A stretch of 64,000 nt of DNA, taken from assembly GCA_015499985.1 (NCBI GenBank), contig JAAAUF010000008.1, positions 1-64,000 of the forward strand. Reading direction: 5' to 3'. The notes below the pieces were generated by a model, which was not told the origin of the DNA, did not search any database, and saw only the letters and a program-made list of their open reading frames with translations. Source of the stretch: Haplosporangium gracile. Lineage: Eukaryota > Mortierellomycota > Mortierellomycetes > Mortierellales > Mortierellaceae. The position numbers and the translations under genes were made by a program. Shown piece after piece: positions 21,209-37,229 of this stretch (position 1 is its first letter; each line of letters opens with the position of its first letter).

Positions 21209-23843
21209 TTAGAGGACCTTGCGCTTGGTATCGCCAGTGGCGGCCTCGCGCTCGGCAGGGACGATCTTGCGACGGGGCAAGAGCTGGATGACCACCTCGA
21301 CTAGGACAAAACGCGTCATGGTCAACAGCACACAGAACAAGTACATCACTGGGCGGTACCACTTTCCGAATGCTTGCAAGGGACCTAATGATATCAATAA
21401 AGAGCGAGGGCATGTGCGTGTCGAACACGCGTATATTAATTAATGACTTCTCATATCCTGTAAATTGGTCATGACAAAGACGAAAGACCAACACCAGCAG
21501 TGGTATGACACAACGGCTTCTTGATAAAGCATACAAATGAAAAACAACCAAATGCATAAACGAGTCGAAAGTGTGTTTTACCTGGTGGAGGCATAAGGAG
21601 ATAGTTGAGGTTCTGTCCCTTGATCAGGGCCATGGTGCTGAGGATGAACGAATGGTAGAGCGCAAAGAGCGAGAACGACATGAGGGCAACATCCATCGAG
21701 AAGGGCCAGATCACATAACGGTTGGACCAGATCATGTAAACAGGCGCCAACAACAACAAGTAGTGTTCTAAGAAGAAAAAGATTGGGGCAACGAGAGAAA
21801 AGGAGAATGAGTTTAGTAAGTGAGTAATAAACACATCTCATAATCCAGAAATCCCAACCAACCCACCAGTTGCTCCACTTTCGTCGTGACCCGATCTTAA
21901 AATTCCACAACTCTAAACGTTTGTTCGTCTCACTTTTTTGTTGTTGTTGTTCAAAGCTTCAACTTACCGATGAAAAAGTTCTCGACCTCAAAGAAGAGAT
22001 CGTAGTCGCGCAAGTCAGGGGACAACAACGCCAGCATGCTACCACGTGAAGGTATCCATAGGATGAAAATAGTGTACAAAAAGGATCATGTCAGTCAAAA
22101 TGTCTGTGGTTGTAATTTCAGTGGTTACAGTCCAAGCACCGTTACACAGCTCAATCACACAGTCTCAAAAACGCGAAAAAAAAGTGGACAAGGGGTTGAG
22201 CTGGAAAAAAAAGGGATGCATGAATGAGAGCGGAAGAGATGGAGAAAGTGAACGAGAGAAAGTGGTTTGCGATATTGCCTTTGGTCATTTTTTTTGGCTT
22301 TTGCTTTTTTCTTTCGATGAAACTTACGTTCCCCACATGATGTGAAAGTAAATGTTGAGCAAGATATGAGGCCACTTCTTTTCCTTCGGTCCAGCTAAGA
22401 TCGAGATCAGGAGCATGGCCGACATGTGGCAGGGCTGCAACAGGTATAAGAGTCCTCCTCGAGTCCACTTTTGGTAGACCGTGATCAGCAATGAAGACGT
22501 CAAGATAACCATCACCGAGATCTCAATCTTGGACTTTTTTGCTGGGGGAACATAGGCCGCAAACAGCTTTGAGATAGGTGATCTAGTATTCATGAGAACG
22601 CGCAAAGAAGGGCGAAGGCACAATTGAAATGGTTAGCATCTGTGGTGATTACGATGTTTTCATTGTCGTTTTCGCTTTGTTGTTCATGTCCTTTTAGACG
22701 CTTATTGCATAAGCCACTTTGTTTTTCTCTCCTCCTGTTCCCGCTCCTGTCATCCTGGTCCATATATTCTTTGCTTGCTCCCAAGGTCCATCTCTAGAAG
22801 ATCCAGCAAAGAGAAAAAAAAAAGTGGCGATGATTCTCCAGATAAGCTGTTCGAAGGAAGGAAGGAGAAAGAAATGGGAAAAAATAGAAATAGAGTACGG
22901 AAAAGTTGGGCTCCCTTTTTCGGTATCCTTGTAACTTGTGTCGCATTTTTTTTTTTTTCGTGTGTGCTTAATTCACGATATAATTTGCGATACTTTGGCA
23001 AGTACAAACACATCCGGTTTGTGCAGGCAAGGCCCAGGCGGAGTTCTTTTATTCCTGTTCTCCCAAGAAGTAAATTGCCGTCGCATGGCTGGTTGGCGAG
23101 GATGTGGATCCTTGAGACTGGTCCTCGTCCTGGTCCTGGATGGAAGGGTAGCTCTGGCACGATGGTGATTGATAATAAGATTTACGTTTGTTCCCATTAT
23201 CTCATGTCCCAATTTAATGTCACTGTCTGTTGCTGCTAATTTTGTTGCACCCCAATGCTTATTTTTTGTAATTGTTGACGTTATCCTTGCGAAACTCCCT
23301 CTGTCTCCATCTCCCTCTAAATCTCTCCTTTTTCTATTCTCCTTCATCTTCTCTCTCTCAGCACTTTGTTCCATGAGAGTCGTATGATATCTCGAAAAAT
23401 AGCAGATCGTTAAAAAAAAAGAAAAGAAGAGGCCAATATTTACCCAGGATAGAGAGCGCGCTTGTAAAAATAGCGGACGGTGTAGAGGAACAATGCATTG
23501 TAGATAACAAATTCGACCGTGTGGCGACGAGGCGAGAGGTACCTAAAAAACATAATAACAAATTTGGGGGAAGATGGATCAAAATATGTTAAAACAAGAC
23601 GAGGGAAAGGAGATACGATAGATCGGAAGGAAGGGGCTCTGTATTGACGTTTTGGATCAGGATTGGGATATAACAAGGGTGCCGGTCTTTCTTTAAGGTA
23701 AAAGTTTGCTGCCGTTGACGGTTGTTGTGAAGTGGACAAGGAGAAGAAGGTTACCAGGATCCGTTAAGGGATGAGTCCCAGTCGGTCTCGAATGGCATCT
23801 CGGCGGCGACATTCAGGAGCCAGTCTCCCATCTGTTCAAACAT
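21209..23843 (-). CDS. TMEM164-family multi-pass membrane protein
   Basis: Six exons (23843-23755, 23542-23444, 22582-22328, 22038-21968, 21767-21582, 21384-21209) give 291 residues. The family signatures are LLYLLQPCHMSAMLLI (PCH motif in a membrane helix), LAPVYMIWSNRYVIWP, the helix ALYHSFILSTMALIKGQNLN followed by YLLMPPPGPLQAFGKWYR, and a last helix LFCVLLTMTRFVLVEVVIQL. Human TMEM164 has the same order of PCH, PxYxxW and YHxxxLxxxG...NLNxxLxP...YR. It is reported to act in ether-phospholipid acyl transfer. A lipid-remodelling role in the fungus is inference. The C-terminus is Lys/Arg-rich (TKRKVL). Convergent with the large unknown gene. Confidence 0.8.
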
Positions 23844-24227
23844 GATGGCGGTTTATGTGAAAGTGGTGGTTTATTAGTAGAGAAGAGAGAGAGGGGGGGG
23901 GGATGAGCAGAAAAAAAAAAGAAAACGCCGGAAAGGTTAGAAAGGGAAAGAGAGCGATGTGTGAGGAGAAGAGGAAAGACGAAGAGAAAAGAAAAGTGGA
24001 AAGGGTCAAAAGTTTAAAAAAGAGATTGTGCTGTGTTGGTTGGGTGGAATCAAATCCCTTTTCTTTGATACACGTGACAGATCCCCAAAAAACAGTGTCA
24101 AAAAAAGTTCAAGCACTTCGCCCATGGTCATGACGAAAAGAGATATTAAAAAATGTCATTGTTTCTTGTTGTTTACTTGTAACAGTTGCAGTTTTTGTTC
24201 TTTTTTGTTTCTTCTTCTTGAGATTCA
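23844..24227. other. Intergenic, TMEM164-like promoter
   Basis: A purine-rich plus strand with a G-run near 23894 and A-runs near 23911. It separates the TMEM164-like start from the LRG1 stop. No gene is seen. Confidence 0.4.
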
Positions 24228-27200
24228 TTAAAGAGACATGGGCGTCGCTCCTCGCTCTCTGGAGGCACCGCCTCCAACTGTAACAGCCTGCGAGGAGTGC
24301 GAGTGGTGGTAGGGTCGTGGCCGCTCAGGGATCCGGATCGCACCCGTCGAAGCATGTCCGTTCGAGGCTTGCGCCTGATGATGCTGATGATGATGACCAT
24401 GTTGATGTTGATGACCGTTGTTGTTGTGATATTGATGATGACTATGATGACCATTCTCGCCATGACTGCTGTTGACAGTGCCACTGCCAACAATATCACC
24501 TGCTCCTGTGACATTATGTCCATTGCCACCTTGATGATGGTGGAGGTTGTTGTGGTGTCCGTTGCCATTGTTGGTATCCGCGTAAAGATCGCCCAGCGAA
24601 TGAGACTTCTTGACCTTGGACCGGACAAGGTTCTCGCACCGTTTGAGGATATCCTTCGACGAGAGATCAGTTGAAGACTCAACAAGATCCTGGTCACTCA
24701 AAATCGACGACAAATCCATGGGCACCTATCATTTCCCGGATGTCAAAATGATTAATCTCAATGAAGAGAAACATAAAGAAAGTAACCCATAACACTTTAC
24801 AAAAATAAGTCAACATACCACACAAAAGTCGTCTTGGTATTCCAAGAGACCCATGACGGCTTCAATGGCGAGGAAACTCTCGTCCTTGGTAGGATCCTTT
24901 GATTTTGAGTAGAGGATGTTGGGTGTGATCACAGTCGCCAGGTTGTGAAGATCCATTTTGCTTCCCGTCTCCTCATCCACATGCGAAAACGACGCAACCC
25001 ACCGCAAGAACAGGCAGATCGCCTCCATACTGTCGCGGTTAGCCTTTGGCAACAGACAGCAAGTCAAGTGCAAAATCGTCTTCCTGATCGACTCTTCCTC
25101 CACCTCTATTACGAAGCAGAAACAAATGTATATGAGATGTATGGTCAGCTTCAATGCTTCGTATTGTACAGTCATATAGGAGATACGAGAGTAGTTTTCA
25201 TATAAGAGCGACATGCATGAAACACTTACTTTGAGAAACGATAAAGAGTCGATGAAGTTTGAACGTCAAAAGGGGATCGGGAAGGTCACGGAGAAACTTT
25301 TTCAAAAGAGCAGCTACTTGGACGGGGTTATCTTCGCTCAGGTTGACCGCAGAAGGATCCTTGTCAATCGACTCACTGAGCTCCTTCAGACGCCTAATAT
25401 TACCGTTCTTTCTGAAAACGCCTTCCACAGACATATCTATATCATACAGAAAATTATATAGGTTAGGAAAGTTGTTTTCCAAAATACAATCGAAAACAAT
25501 GTCGAACACAATCGACATGAAAAACGTACCCATGTTGCGCATGGCCGAGATACTGTCATCCACAAAACTTGGAATTCTGATCCTGCCTGGTCCTGCGCCG
25601 AGTGCTGAGTCCACGCCATTTCTTTCTACCAAAACCTCCAAAGAGACGCTGAAGGTGCCTTCAACTGTATACAAAATACGCAAAAGAAATCAATGGTTAG
25701 CAAATATCGCTGCAAAATATTTCTTTTCAAGATGGTATCGGCAGCATTAAAACAAAGCTGTACCCTTAGGCTTTTTCTTGTCAGTCTTGAGTCCTTTGAC
25801 AAGCCGGCCCCAGAGGGTCTGCTTCCGCTGTCCAATCAAGTCCAAGAGCTCCTCCAGAGTAAAGTATTCGGAAACAATCGGCGCCAATGTCAGGACGGCC
25901 AAATGCTTGACGATAAACAGCTCTAGCGCCGACAGCTCGTTCAAATATTGCCTCTTGGGATGGCGTGAAGAATTGCCTGCACCTGTAGACCCTTGCAAGG
26001 AGACATGTCCTGGACGGGCACTACGTAGCGACGATGCGGGTGATACATTGATTGCGGTGCTAATACGAAGGCGCTCTGTCAGATCCGAAAGGGTCGCAGG
26101 GGCATCCGGACTGGGTCCATCGATATCCTCATCATCCTCGGACAAGAGTCCTGGCTCTGGCCTTTCATCGATAATCTCAATTTCCAATGTAGCTGGCTCA
26201 GGACCCTCTGCCGAGGTTCCAGAAGTGCCGCTAATTTTGGAGTTCGCGTTCTCACTCGAAATCTGCTCGCTCAGTGTTGCATCGATTGCCCGAGGCTGCC
26301 TCCGATGGCGCTCAATCACAGTCTGTCGTCTGGGGATTCGAGCCGAGTTTGACAGCTTGCGGTCCAAGTGAGTCGACTTGACGCGCTTGATATCACCTAG
26401 ATGAATAGGTTCGTACTGTCGATTGTCGTCCGATGAGTAGGATTTTGACCGAGAATCGTTTCTCATCAATCCAGGTGGCGAAAGTGGGTTCAGCGTTGGA
26501 GAAGTGGCCATCTGGCGCGACCGCTGATCAGCAGCTCCCTGATCATCACCTAATAAAAAAATGTTCCATAAATAAAATGGTTTGATCGAGAAATTCGTCA
26601 TTGTTGCCCCAAAAGAAAAAAAGAAAAAAAGTAGGAGGCGCAGTGACAGCGGTGATTGCAGACGTACCTTTGAGGTGAAGAAGGTTTTCCAGACGGATAA
26701 GAGCGACGCGTAATAAAAAGGTATATTGCTCCAGTTTGGTGACATGCGACAATCCCGATTGCGATTCGGGTGTCTTGCACTGTTGACACAGAACCGTCCC
26801 GCGGTCAGCATCAAAAAGTGTGTTATAGTAGCCTGTCGCTTGGGGTTTGGCACACTTGGCACAGATCAGACACTTGGGGTGCCAGCGATGGTGGTTGTTG
26901 AACGTAAAGCATTCATCCTCAATCGTCACTCTGCAAGCAGAACACAAGTCCGAGGTCACCTCGGCATCGACTGTCGGCTTTCCTTGAATCTCGCTCTGAA
27001 ACTTGTCCCTGTTGGCGAGCTCGACCAATTTGTTGAGAAATCGAGCAATGACCGATGTCGAGTTATATTGTCGTTCCTGGATGAGATAAACGTGAATGGT
27101 GTGAAGTTTGGTGAGTTGGTTGCATGCCGTCGAGCGTAATGTTGTTCAAGTTATGTCGTCATGTTATATATCCAGAGAGAGAGAGAGTTCGTGTTTTTAG

Positions 27201-29446
27201 TGTCGGCAAATAAAAATAAAATAAAAGAGGTTCGTGTGGAGAGAATAGCATTAGTCATATGTTTATCCATGTATTTACGATCCCAAAGTACAAAAATTGG
27301 CCCAAAGTCGCTTACCAGCTTAAGGGCACAGGTGAGGGCAATGCGAATCAAGATCTTAAGGTAGTGGGCAAGCCCAGTGACGAGAGAAAGCAGCTCCTGT
27401 GTCATTCCTAACCGGCGCACCCCGCTCTCTTGCGTGTGAGACAGAAGTGAAAAGAAGTTGACAATCTTTTTGCAAAGCATCTTTGCTTCCCGCCCATGTG
27501 CCATATCTGGTCAAAGCGTCAAGGATCCAAAAGCAGAGGGGCAAAGGAAGGCAAGAAAGAAAGGGGGAAACAATTGTCGGTCAGTCAATCGATGCTGCAT
27601 CTCCACAACCACGCCCCTCCATTTCACATCATGCGTTGATAAAATCAGTCCCCTTGTCTTGTCTGTTGTTTGGGTTTGTTTGTTTGCAAACACCGCTTAC
27701 CGCTTTGATCGCCGACCTCCCTCATTTGAGCCTCGAGGTCATCAATGGCACTAAAAAGAATGTCGACATGGAGGATAAACCTGCCTGCCATCTGCACGCC
27801 GTCGTAATAAGCCCCGTTTGAGACGTGAAGCAACATCTCAGAAATACAACCGGCCGAGGACTCTTCAAAGGCCGAGAGAACCGTCCATATTTGATACACC
27901 TTTTCCTCCATCTGCTGTTGGGTCAGCTTCAATTCGGCAGGCGATTTGGTTTCCAGTGCAGTATTTGAGTGTGATGCATCCACGGGCGAGAGAGGGGCAG
28001 AGCTCCTGCCATTTGTCGGTCCATCCACGATAGTCAGCATCTGCAAATCTCCACCGCCTTCCCCCCCTCCTCCTGGTGAGACTGGGTCGGCAGTGGGGGC
28101 AGCGTCAATCCTGTTATTACTGTTGTCGGCTGAATCATCGCTCTGTAGGGAGAAGGATAATTTGACGTTCCAGAACTATAAATGTTTAAACAGAGAAAGA
28201 GGGGAATGATTGAGTTATTGGTGCCTACGCATGGATTGGTACCGAAATGTTGAGATGCTCGCGATATGGTTCATTATCCATTGTTCATTGTCATTATATT
28301 TTGTTCACCGCCCATTCAAGGGAGACCATTCAATCCACAGCGTTTTTCTTTTTTGCCTCCTTGTCAACTTCATCGTTGTTGTTTTCGCCTGGTAAATAAA
28401 ATAATGAGCCAAAACCAAGAACTACCTGCAATCATTTAGCCGGGTGGAAAAGAAGCGTGCTACCAGGAGCTCAATCGATGCTTATTCTTTTTCTTACCTT
28501 GTGGATCATATAGCACTCTGGATGCCAATGCTCGTCCTGACTATTGCGGTTGATCTCAACGAATTGCTTCAAGATCGCAGTTCGACATCCAGCACACTTT
28601 GCGGCATAGCAGAGCGAGTAGTGGTAGTGGCAGTAAACCATGCCATCGTGCTCGTAGTACGAATCTTGAGGACCAAAGACCGTTGGGCAGACAGAGCATG
28701 TGAAGTGCTCAATATGATATTTGCAGTCGAGTGCCGTGATGTAGGAGCCTCGAAGAGCTCCTCCACAGGATTGGCACACAAGGTTAAGGCGCCGGAAATA
28801 GTCGCGCTCACAGAGTGGATACTGCGTCCCATCGGGCTCTGTGATGGGGAAAAACTTGGAGGCCACAATGTCGCCACAGTCCTGAGAAAAAGTGATGAGA
28901 AAGGGAGCAAGAAGGTATGGCAGGTGAGTGGGTCGAATGAGTTGAGTCGAGTGTTGGTATGAGAAATAGTTGAATTGAGTTGAGTTGAGTTGCGTTATGT
29001 TGTGTGTACTGAGAATAGCATTCATTCCTCGTCCCGTGTCATAGTTGTGGTTACTGTTGGCTTTCCGTGTTGAAGAGGAAAATATGAGGAGGTCATTCTC
29101 ATGAACTGAAGAGGAGGTAAAGGAGGTGGAGAAGCCTTACCAAGCACTTGAAGCAGTCGAGATGATAGGTGCTCCCGAGGGCACGCACGAACGAACCCTT
29201 CATCTGCAACTCGCACTTTCCACACTTTTGCACAGCAGGAGCCAGCTCCGGAGCAGGGGTGGTTTGGACGGGTTGGCTCTGAAGGCGCGTTTGGTTTGTC
29301 TGTTGAGGGAAGTTTTGGGCGGCCATGTCTCTGGAGGATCTGCTTTGTTGTTGATGTTGATGGTGTTGATGGTATTGTTGGTGATGGTGAGTAGCAGGAT
29401 CCTGTGGCAGTTGATGAGGCATGACGGAGTGGCGTTGTTCACTCAT
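24228..29446 (-). CDS. LRG1: LIM-domain RhoGAP, Lrg1 type
   Basis: GTPase-activating protein for Rho1-type GTPases; in ascomycetes Lrg1 tunes cell-wall synthesis and hyphal tip growth. Ten exons (29446-29141, 28881-28498, 28175-27701, 27506-27316, 27076-26668, 26549-25764, 25664-25530, 25436-25230, 25105-24819, 24725-24228) give 1225 residues. LIM1 starts at C75GKC78 with H95, C98, C101 and C104. LIM2 has CQSC, HIEHFTC and CSVC; a third partial LIM has CAGC and HWHPEC before FWNVKL; a later LIM has CSAC, HHRWHPKC and CAKC. The RhoGAP domain lies near 855-1060 with the arginine finger in GVFRKNG (R904) and LKKFLRDLPDPLLT. The last ~120 residues are His/Asn/Gly-rich. In-frame codons continue upstream of 29446 but look like leader. 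Confidence 0.92.
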
Positions 29447-32400
29447 AGCAAGGTCAGTTTGTAGGGGTCGAGGGCCCGAGAGAGAGCGAGTGGCGACAGT
29501 TGTGGTGGAGGTGGAGGAGGAGGAGGAAAAGAAGGAGGGGGTATGAATGCGTCCAGTGTGTTGGTGAGGGTCTATTGAGGGAAGAAGAAAGTATGCGAGC
29601 GAGGAAAGGAGGAGTGAGGGAAAAAAGGGCGGCAAAAAAGTGTCGGCGTGAGGGAGCGTGAAAAAGGAGAGGGGGTAAAGGAAGGAGAGAGAGATGAGTC
29701 AAAGGGAGGGTCGTTACTCTTTCTTTGGTGTTGTTGAATGACAAATGAATGTATGTCAGGTCGAGTGAGTTATTGTTGGATGGATGGAGTGATGGATGAA
29801 TGTGAGTGAGTAAGTGAGAGATCAGTGAAGGGGATGGCAGGAGGAGTTGATGAGTCGAGTGAAGAGGCGAAGTGATGGGAGAAGTTGAGTGATTGAAAAG
29901 GAAGGCGAATTAGAGGAAAAGTAGAGAAGAGGAGAAAAAAGAAGAAGAGAGAGAGGAGGAGTTGATGGAGTTAGTAACGAAGGACAGACAATTGAAGAGA
30001 GAAGACGAAGGAGGAGGATGAAGAAGAGGAAGAGGAGGTGTAAAAAACGTGGGAGCGGAGAGAAATGATTATAAAAAAAAAGGAGAAAGAAAGAGAGAGG
30101 AGAGAGAGGGAGAGGGAGAGGGAGGGAAGTAGGGAGGCAGAGAATGAAAGAGAAGCAACGATGGAGAGGAAGAAGAAGAATGAACAAGGGACATAACCTA
30201 ACTATTGTTGTGGACAGCGAGCGATAGATAATATCATGATGACAGCACGGAAACAAACTAGATGCTAAACAACGAGACTTGAACGAAGATGAAGAGCCAA
30301 AAAAACAAAGACGAGCAAGCAAAAGGTCCTTGTTTGTAAATGATTTTGCGGTTTTGTTTCTTTGCCCAGTCCCCAGGCCAATATTCCTTTGTTGAAAAAA
30401 GGTTTCTTCACACAACAACGACATCCATAACAACAACAAAGCAGACACGGACACACAATCAAACATCATTAGTGTTTTCTGCACCCTGATATTTCCAATT
30501 GCTCGTGTAAAACCTCCATTCTTATCGCATTGTTTTTCAGAACAAGCGCACTCTCTCTCTCTTTTGAACATGCACACATTGCCCAGTAAAAAAGCAAAGA
30601 ACACAAAAGGCTAACGAACGAATACGCGAACAAGGGAGCAAGGGAGCAAGGGAACAAGGGAACAAGGGAACAAGGGAACAAGGGAACAAGGGAACGGAAG
30701 AAGTGATCGACTTGAAGCGATCAGACAGAGTAATATTCAGGCACACTCGCATAAAAATAAAAAAAGCAAAAATCATCCATCAGTCAACCAGTCGATCAAA
30801 CAATCAAAGACCTGTGCCTGAAAGAGTGAGAAACACACAGTGTTCGAGGTCAAGTCCGCTCATTGGCCATTGATCAAAAATACATAAATGATCAAGTGCA
30901 GGCGGTCCTTGATTGAGAAAGTAATTGCTTGTGTGGGGTGAGGGAAGAGAAGGAAAGAAACAAAGAAGAATTAGAGGCAACGAGCGATTCTTCATTCTGA
31001 GGTGAGAATTGTTGATACGCGAATGATATTTTTTCCTCTTTCTCTCTCTCCCTCTCTCTCTCTCTCTTTTACCCTTATGTCGTTCAACATCCTTCTACTC
31101 CGCGAGATCATACATGACAACAAAAAAAGGGATCGCCATAGGGTGCTAGTCAGTGCATGGATACACCAACAAGCAGAAAAAACGAACTAGCTCAGCGAGC
31201 CAAGCAAGCTAACTTATTAACAAAAAGGACGAAGCTTGTCAAAACTACTAATAATAACTACGTTCGTGATATTAATGAAACTCACTTTGAAAAAAAAGAA
31301 GAGGTCGTCGTAGGCTAGCCGAGAAGAGAATAAAGAGAGCTCGGAGAGAGTGGAAACAATAAACAAAGGAGAGAGGGAGATATTCAAAGGTCGTGTTTGT
31401 TTCGTCGGAGTCTGGCGTCCGTGTCGTTTGTTGGGCGGTGAGCTTGTAGTGGATAAAGCGAGTAGGGGTGGGATCCGAAAAGGGCGTAAAAAGACGTCAA
31501 AGAGAATGGTGAGAGCAAGTAGTACGAGATGTCAGATTGAGTTAGGCGGCGATGAGCGCGAAGGTGGATGGGAGAAAGAAAGAGAGGGATGTGAAGAAAG
31601 GGAATAGGGACAAGCGTGGGGGTAAGGACGTGGTAAAGGAAGGAGGGTGGACGAGACCAAAGAACAAAAAAGAGAAAAGAGGGAAAGAGAAAAAAAGAGA
31701 AAAGGAGGAAGAGAAAAAAAGGCAAGAAAAACAATGCGAGCAAAGCGGAAGTAGAAGTAAGCAATGGGAAACCACATAATAAATATTGAGCCATGCGAAG
31801 GACAATGGGCAATGAGACAAATGGAGAAAATGGACAGGGTTCACTCTGCTCTGGGTGCTGTGTGTGTGGGGAGATATCACTGTAATTTTTAGAAAAGTAG
31901 TATCCCTTATCGCTGTGACCAAAAAAAAATTGCCCTTTTTTCTTTTTATTATTATTTTTCTTCGTCTGTTGATTCTCTCGCCTTTGCTCGGGAGCATCAA
32001 TAACGACGGCCAATGGCCAACCATCCATACTTTACTTCCTCGTTTTTCATCCTTCAGCGGTATTACCATTTCATCATACAATCATTCATTTAGCTATTTC
32101 TCCCCAACTCGTCGCCCCTTCTCCCACTCTCTAGCCTCCCTGTTGCCAACCCAGGGACGCGTCTGTCCATTTCTCTTTTGTTCCATATTATTTTTGCATT
32201 CCGCTGTCCATTGCATCGACGAGATATTTTCCTCTGCATGTGTTCATTTCTTGCAGCTATATCAATTTCTTTTCTTCACGAAAATCAGCCTAACCGAACC
32301 ATGGCGCATGTACATACATTGCAGCAGCATGTTCACATTGGGCAAATAGGAAAAGAACGTATCACACAAACACTTTCTCCCGAAGAAAACTCATGCTGTA

Positions 32401-32474
32401 TGTCGCTTGTAGGTTTATGATATCTGTCATTGTTTGTTTTTTTTGTCGTCTTCGACATAGCTACATCCTCATTT
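29447..32474. other. Long purine-rich intergenic region upstream of LRG1
   Basis: Three kilobases without a supported gene. From 29460 to about 30180 and again near 31540-31730 the plus strand is almost all A and G, so the LRG1 coding strand carries long CT tracts. The reverse pattern appears near 31030-31070. A tandem array lies at 30628-30694. One explanation is a long, pyrimidine-rich LRG1 leader or promoter with leader introns. Open frames here are translations of low-complexity DNA. Confidence 0.45.
30628..30694. repeat. Tandem array of an 8-bp unit
   Basis: About eight consecutive copies of the octamer (A/G)ACAAGGG-type unit, mostly AACAAGGG with two AGCAAGGG variants at the left end. 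The copies are nearly identical, as in a young minisatellite. It lies upstream of LRG1 in gene-free DNA. Confidence 0.85.
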
Positions 32475-35339
<2,865 letters not shown>

Positions 35340-35541
35340 TGGTTGGAGTTGGTGATTGAGCGTTGAGGAACAAAAAGAAAGAAAAGAGGATGGATGCAGT
35401 TGAATCGTCCCCCAGTTCCACCACATACATCAAGACGAAGAAGAAAAAAAAAGAAAATTGGTGGCTTTGCTCTTTTGGCCTAAGGGCTGAAAAGAAGAGG
35501 GAGGGACGTAGACGCGTCTTCGATACTAAATTATTTTATTT

Positions 35542-36775
35542 TCAGGCTGCTGTCCTCACAAACTTCAAAATGAACAGCTTTTCTCTTCCTGCAAGGCGGG
35601 TTCTTACCACCTAGTATATGTTCAAAGAAAGGAAGTTAGTAAAGTACAAAAAAATGTTCAGCAGAAAGGATCATCCACACAGTCAACTAATAACTACTCA
35701 ACTTACACTTGAATCGAAACCATCGTTCTTCATGATTTCGCGAATTTCATCTGGCTTGTTCTCGTTCACCACAACCATATAAAATGCTCCCTTTACTGAG
35801 AGCAAGCGCTACAAGAGAATATCATGAAGATTAGGGTGTTAGCGACTAATACGTATCACACAGCAGTCTGTCAATAAGGGTAGTTGAACTCGGGTTACCT
35901 TAATGTAGGGCAAGAACTCGTCAATCACTTCGCGACCGTCGATTCCACCCGCCCAGGCTGCCTCGACAGAGTGCGATCCAACCTCCTCAGAAGGAGTCAG
36001 CACATAAGGCGGGTTGAAGTACATCAGGTCGATCTGACCCTCGAGACGAGGGAGCAACCCACTTACAAGATGAGTTTCGATGATGTCCACTGAAAGCTGT
36101 AATGAAGATTATGATAAACTGAGATGAATATGGCGGCCTTCTCGACTCAAGATAAACTTTGTATGGGTATATGACCGTATGGTTATTGCCGCGAGAATGT
36201 ACCTGATTTTGCTTTGCGGTACCCTGTGTTGCCCTTGCTGCCTTGGGATTGATGTCAGTGCAATATTTCACTACATATGGCAAATGGAGAGAGAATATGT
36301 CAGTCATGTCAATAGTTGAGCAAGGTGCAAAAATGCTTGAAGGATACAGGACAGGGTTTTACAGCAGTTTGATTCTTTGAGTATTTTGCCCACAAAAGCA
36401 GTGACACAGCCAGAGCCAGATCTAAAAGGTTGGATGAGAGAGAGTCTCTGGTCAATTGAGGGCTCAAAGTATCACCTCTCATACACACTCTTGAACAAAG
36501 ATATGACGATCATTACCCGATCTCTAGTGAGATTGTTGGTTGGAGCTCTTTCAAAAAGTTGGCCTCATCCTCAAACGCGTCCAAGAAAAGAAACGTATCC
36601 TCTAAGCAAAAGATTTTTATTGTGTTGTGGAAGAATAACGTTAGGAGTCCGAATGTGGTGAAAATACTGTTGTCATTCAGAGTGCCCGTATACATATATG
36701 CTGATTACCAGCTGGCTCGTAGATGAACTCGTAGTCTTTGCGTTTGAGATGTGAGAGGTCAGGGGTGGGCAGCAT
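35542..36775 (-). CDS. MTQ2: eRF1 glutamine N5-methyltransferase (MTQ2/HEMK2)
   Basis: SAM-dependent methyltransferase; with Trm112 it methylates the GGQ glutamine of release factor eRF1, and HEMK2 is also reported to act on histone lysine. Seven exons (36775-36709, 36601-36517, 36421-36363, 36270-36203, 36096-35899, 35808-35707, 35610-35542) give 215 residues, the normal length. YEPAEDTFLFLDA opens the fold. The SAM-binding loop is EIGSGSG (49-55), and the catalytic NPPY is at 121-124. The end RLAGREKLFILKF matches the family C-terminus. All exon phases fit. The starts of MTQ2 and BDP1 face outward from a 454-bp spacer. Confidence 0.93.
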
Positions 36776-37229
36776 GGTTTAATGTGAGAAATGAATATGC
36801 AAAGACAAAAGGGTGAATGATCTTTTTTTCTTATGATGACCTTCAAAAAATTGATGGCAGTGACCGCTTTGTGATCTCCTGGAAGCATGAAGATAGCCTT
36901 ATGGATCCCTTGAAGACTTCAACTCATATCCTTACTTGTACTTCACATCAGTCTCTTTACTCCCTTGATTCCTCGAGTCGACCTCTATACCAGTCATCTT
37001 AGTAACGCCTACACCTCCTTCTGCAAACACCCAAGTCTTGCCCTCCAGCTGACCAGTTCAAATCCTTGCCTCGTTGTCAAAGTTGGTGGCAAATAAAAAA
37101 AAATGCCTCGACCTTGATGAGAACAAGCCACCCACAAGTTTGTTTTTGACAGACCTTGACCCTTGGCACAAGAAGCTTGTTTCTATTCACCATCCCTTTC
37201 GTAACGACGCCTCCACCAACTAACCTGCA
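36776..37229. promoter_or_regulatory. Divergent promoter between MTQ2 and BDP1
   Basis: A 454-bp spacer between two outward-facing starts. The BDP1 side is C/A-rich. I see no specific factor site. Confidence 0.45.

Noticed and set aside
24297..24674. Met/Val-rich plus-strand frame
   Set aside because: It is the antisense of the His/Asn-rich LRG1 tail codons.
29099..29635. Longer LRG1 start with a hydrophobic N-terminus
   Set aside because: The extra residues come from CT-rich leader DNA; a LIM-RhoGAP is cytosolic and does not need a signal peptide.
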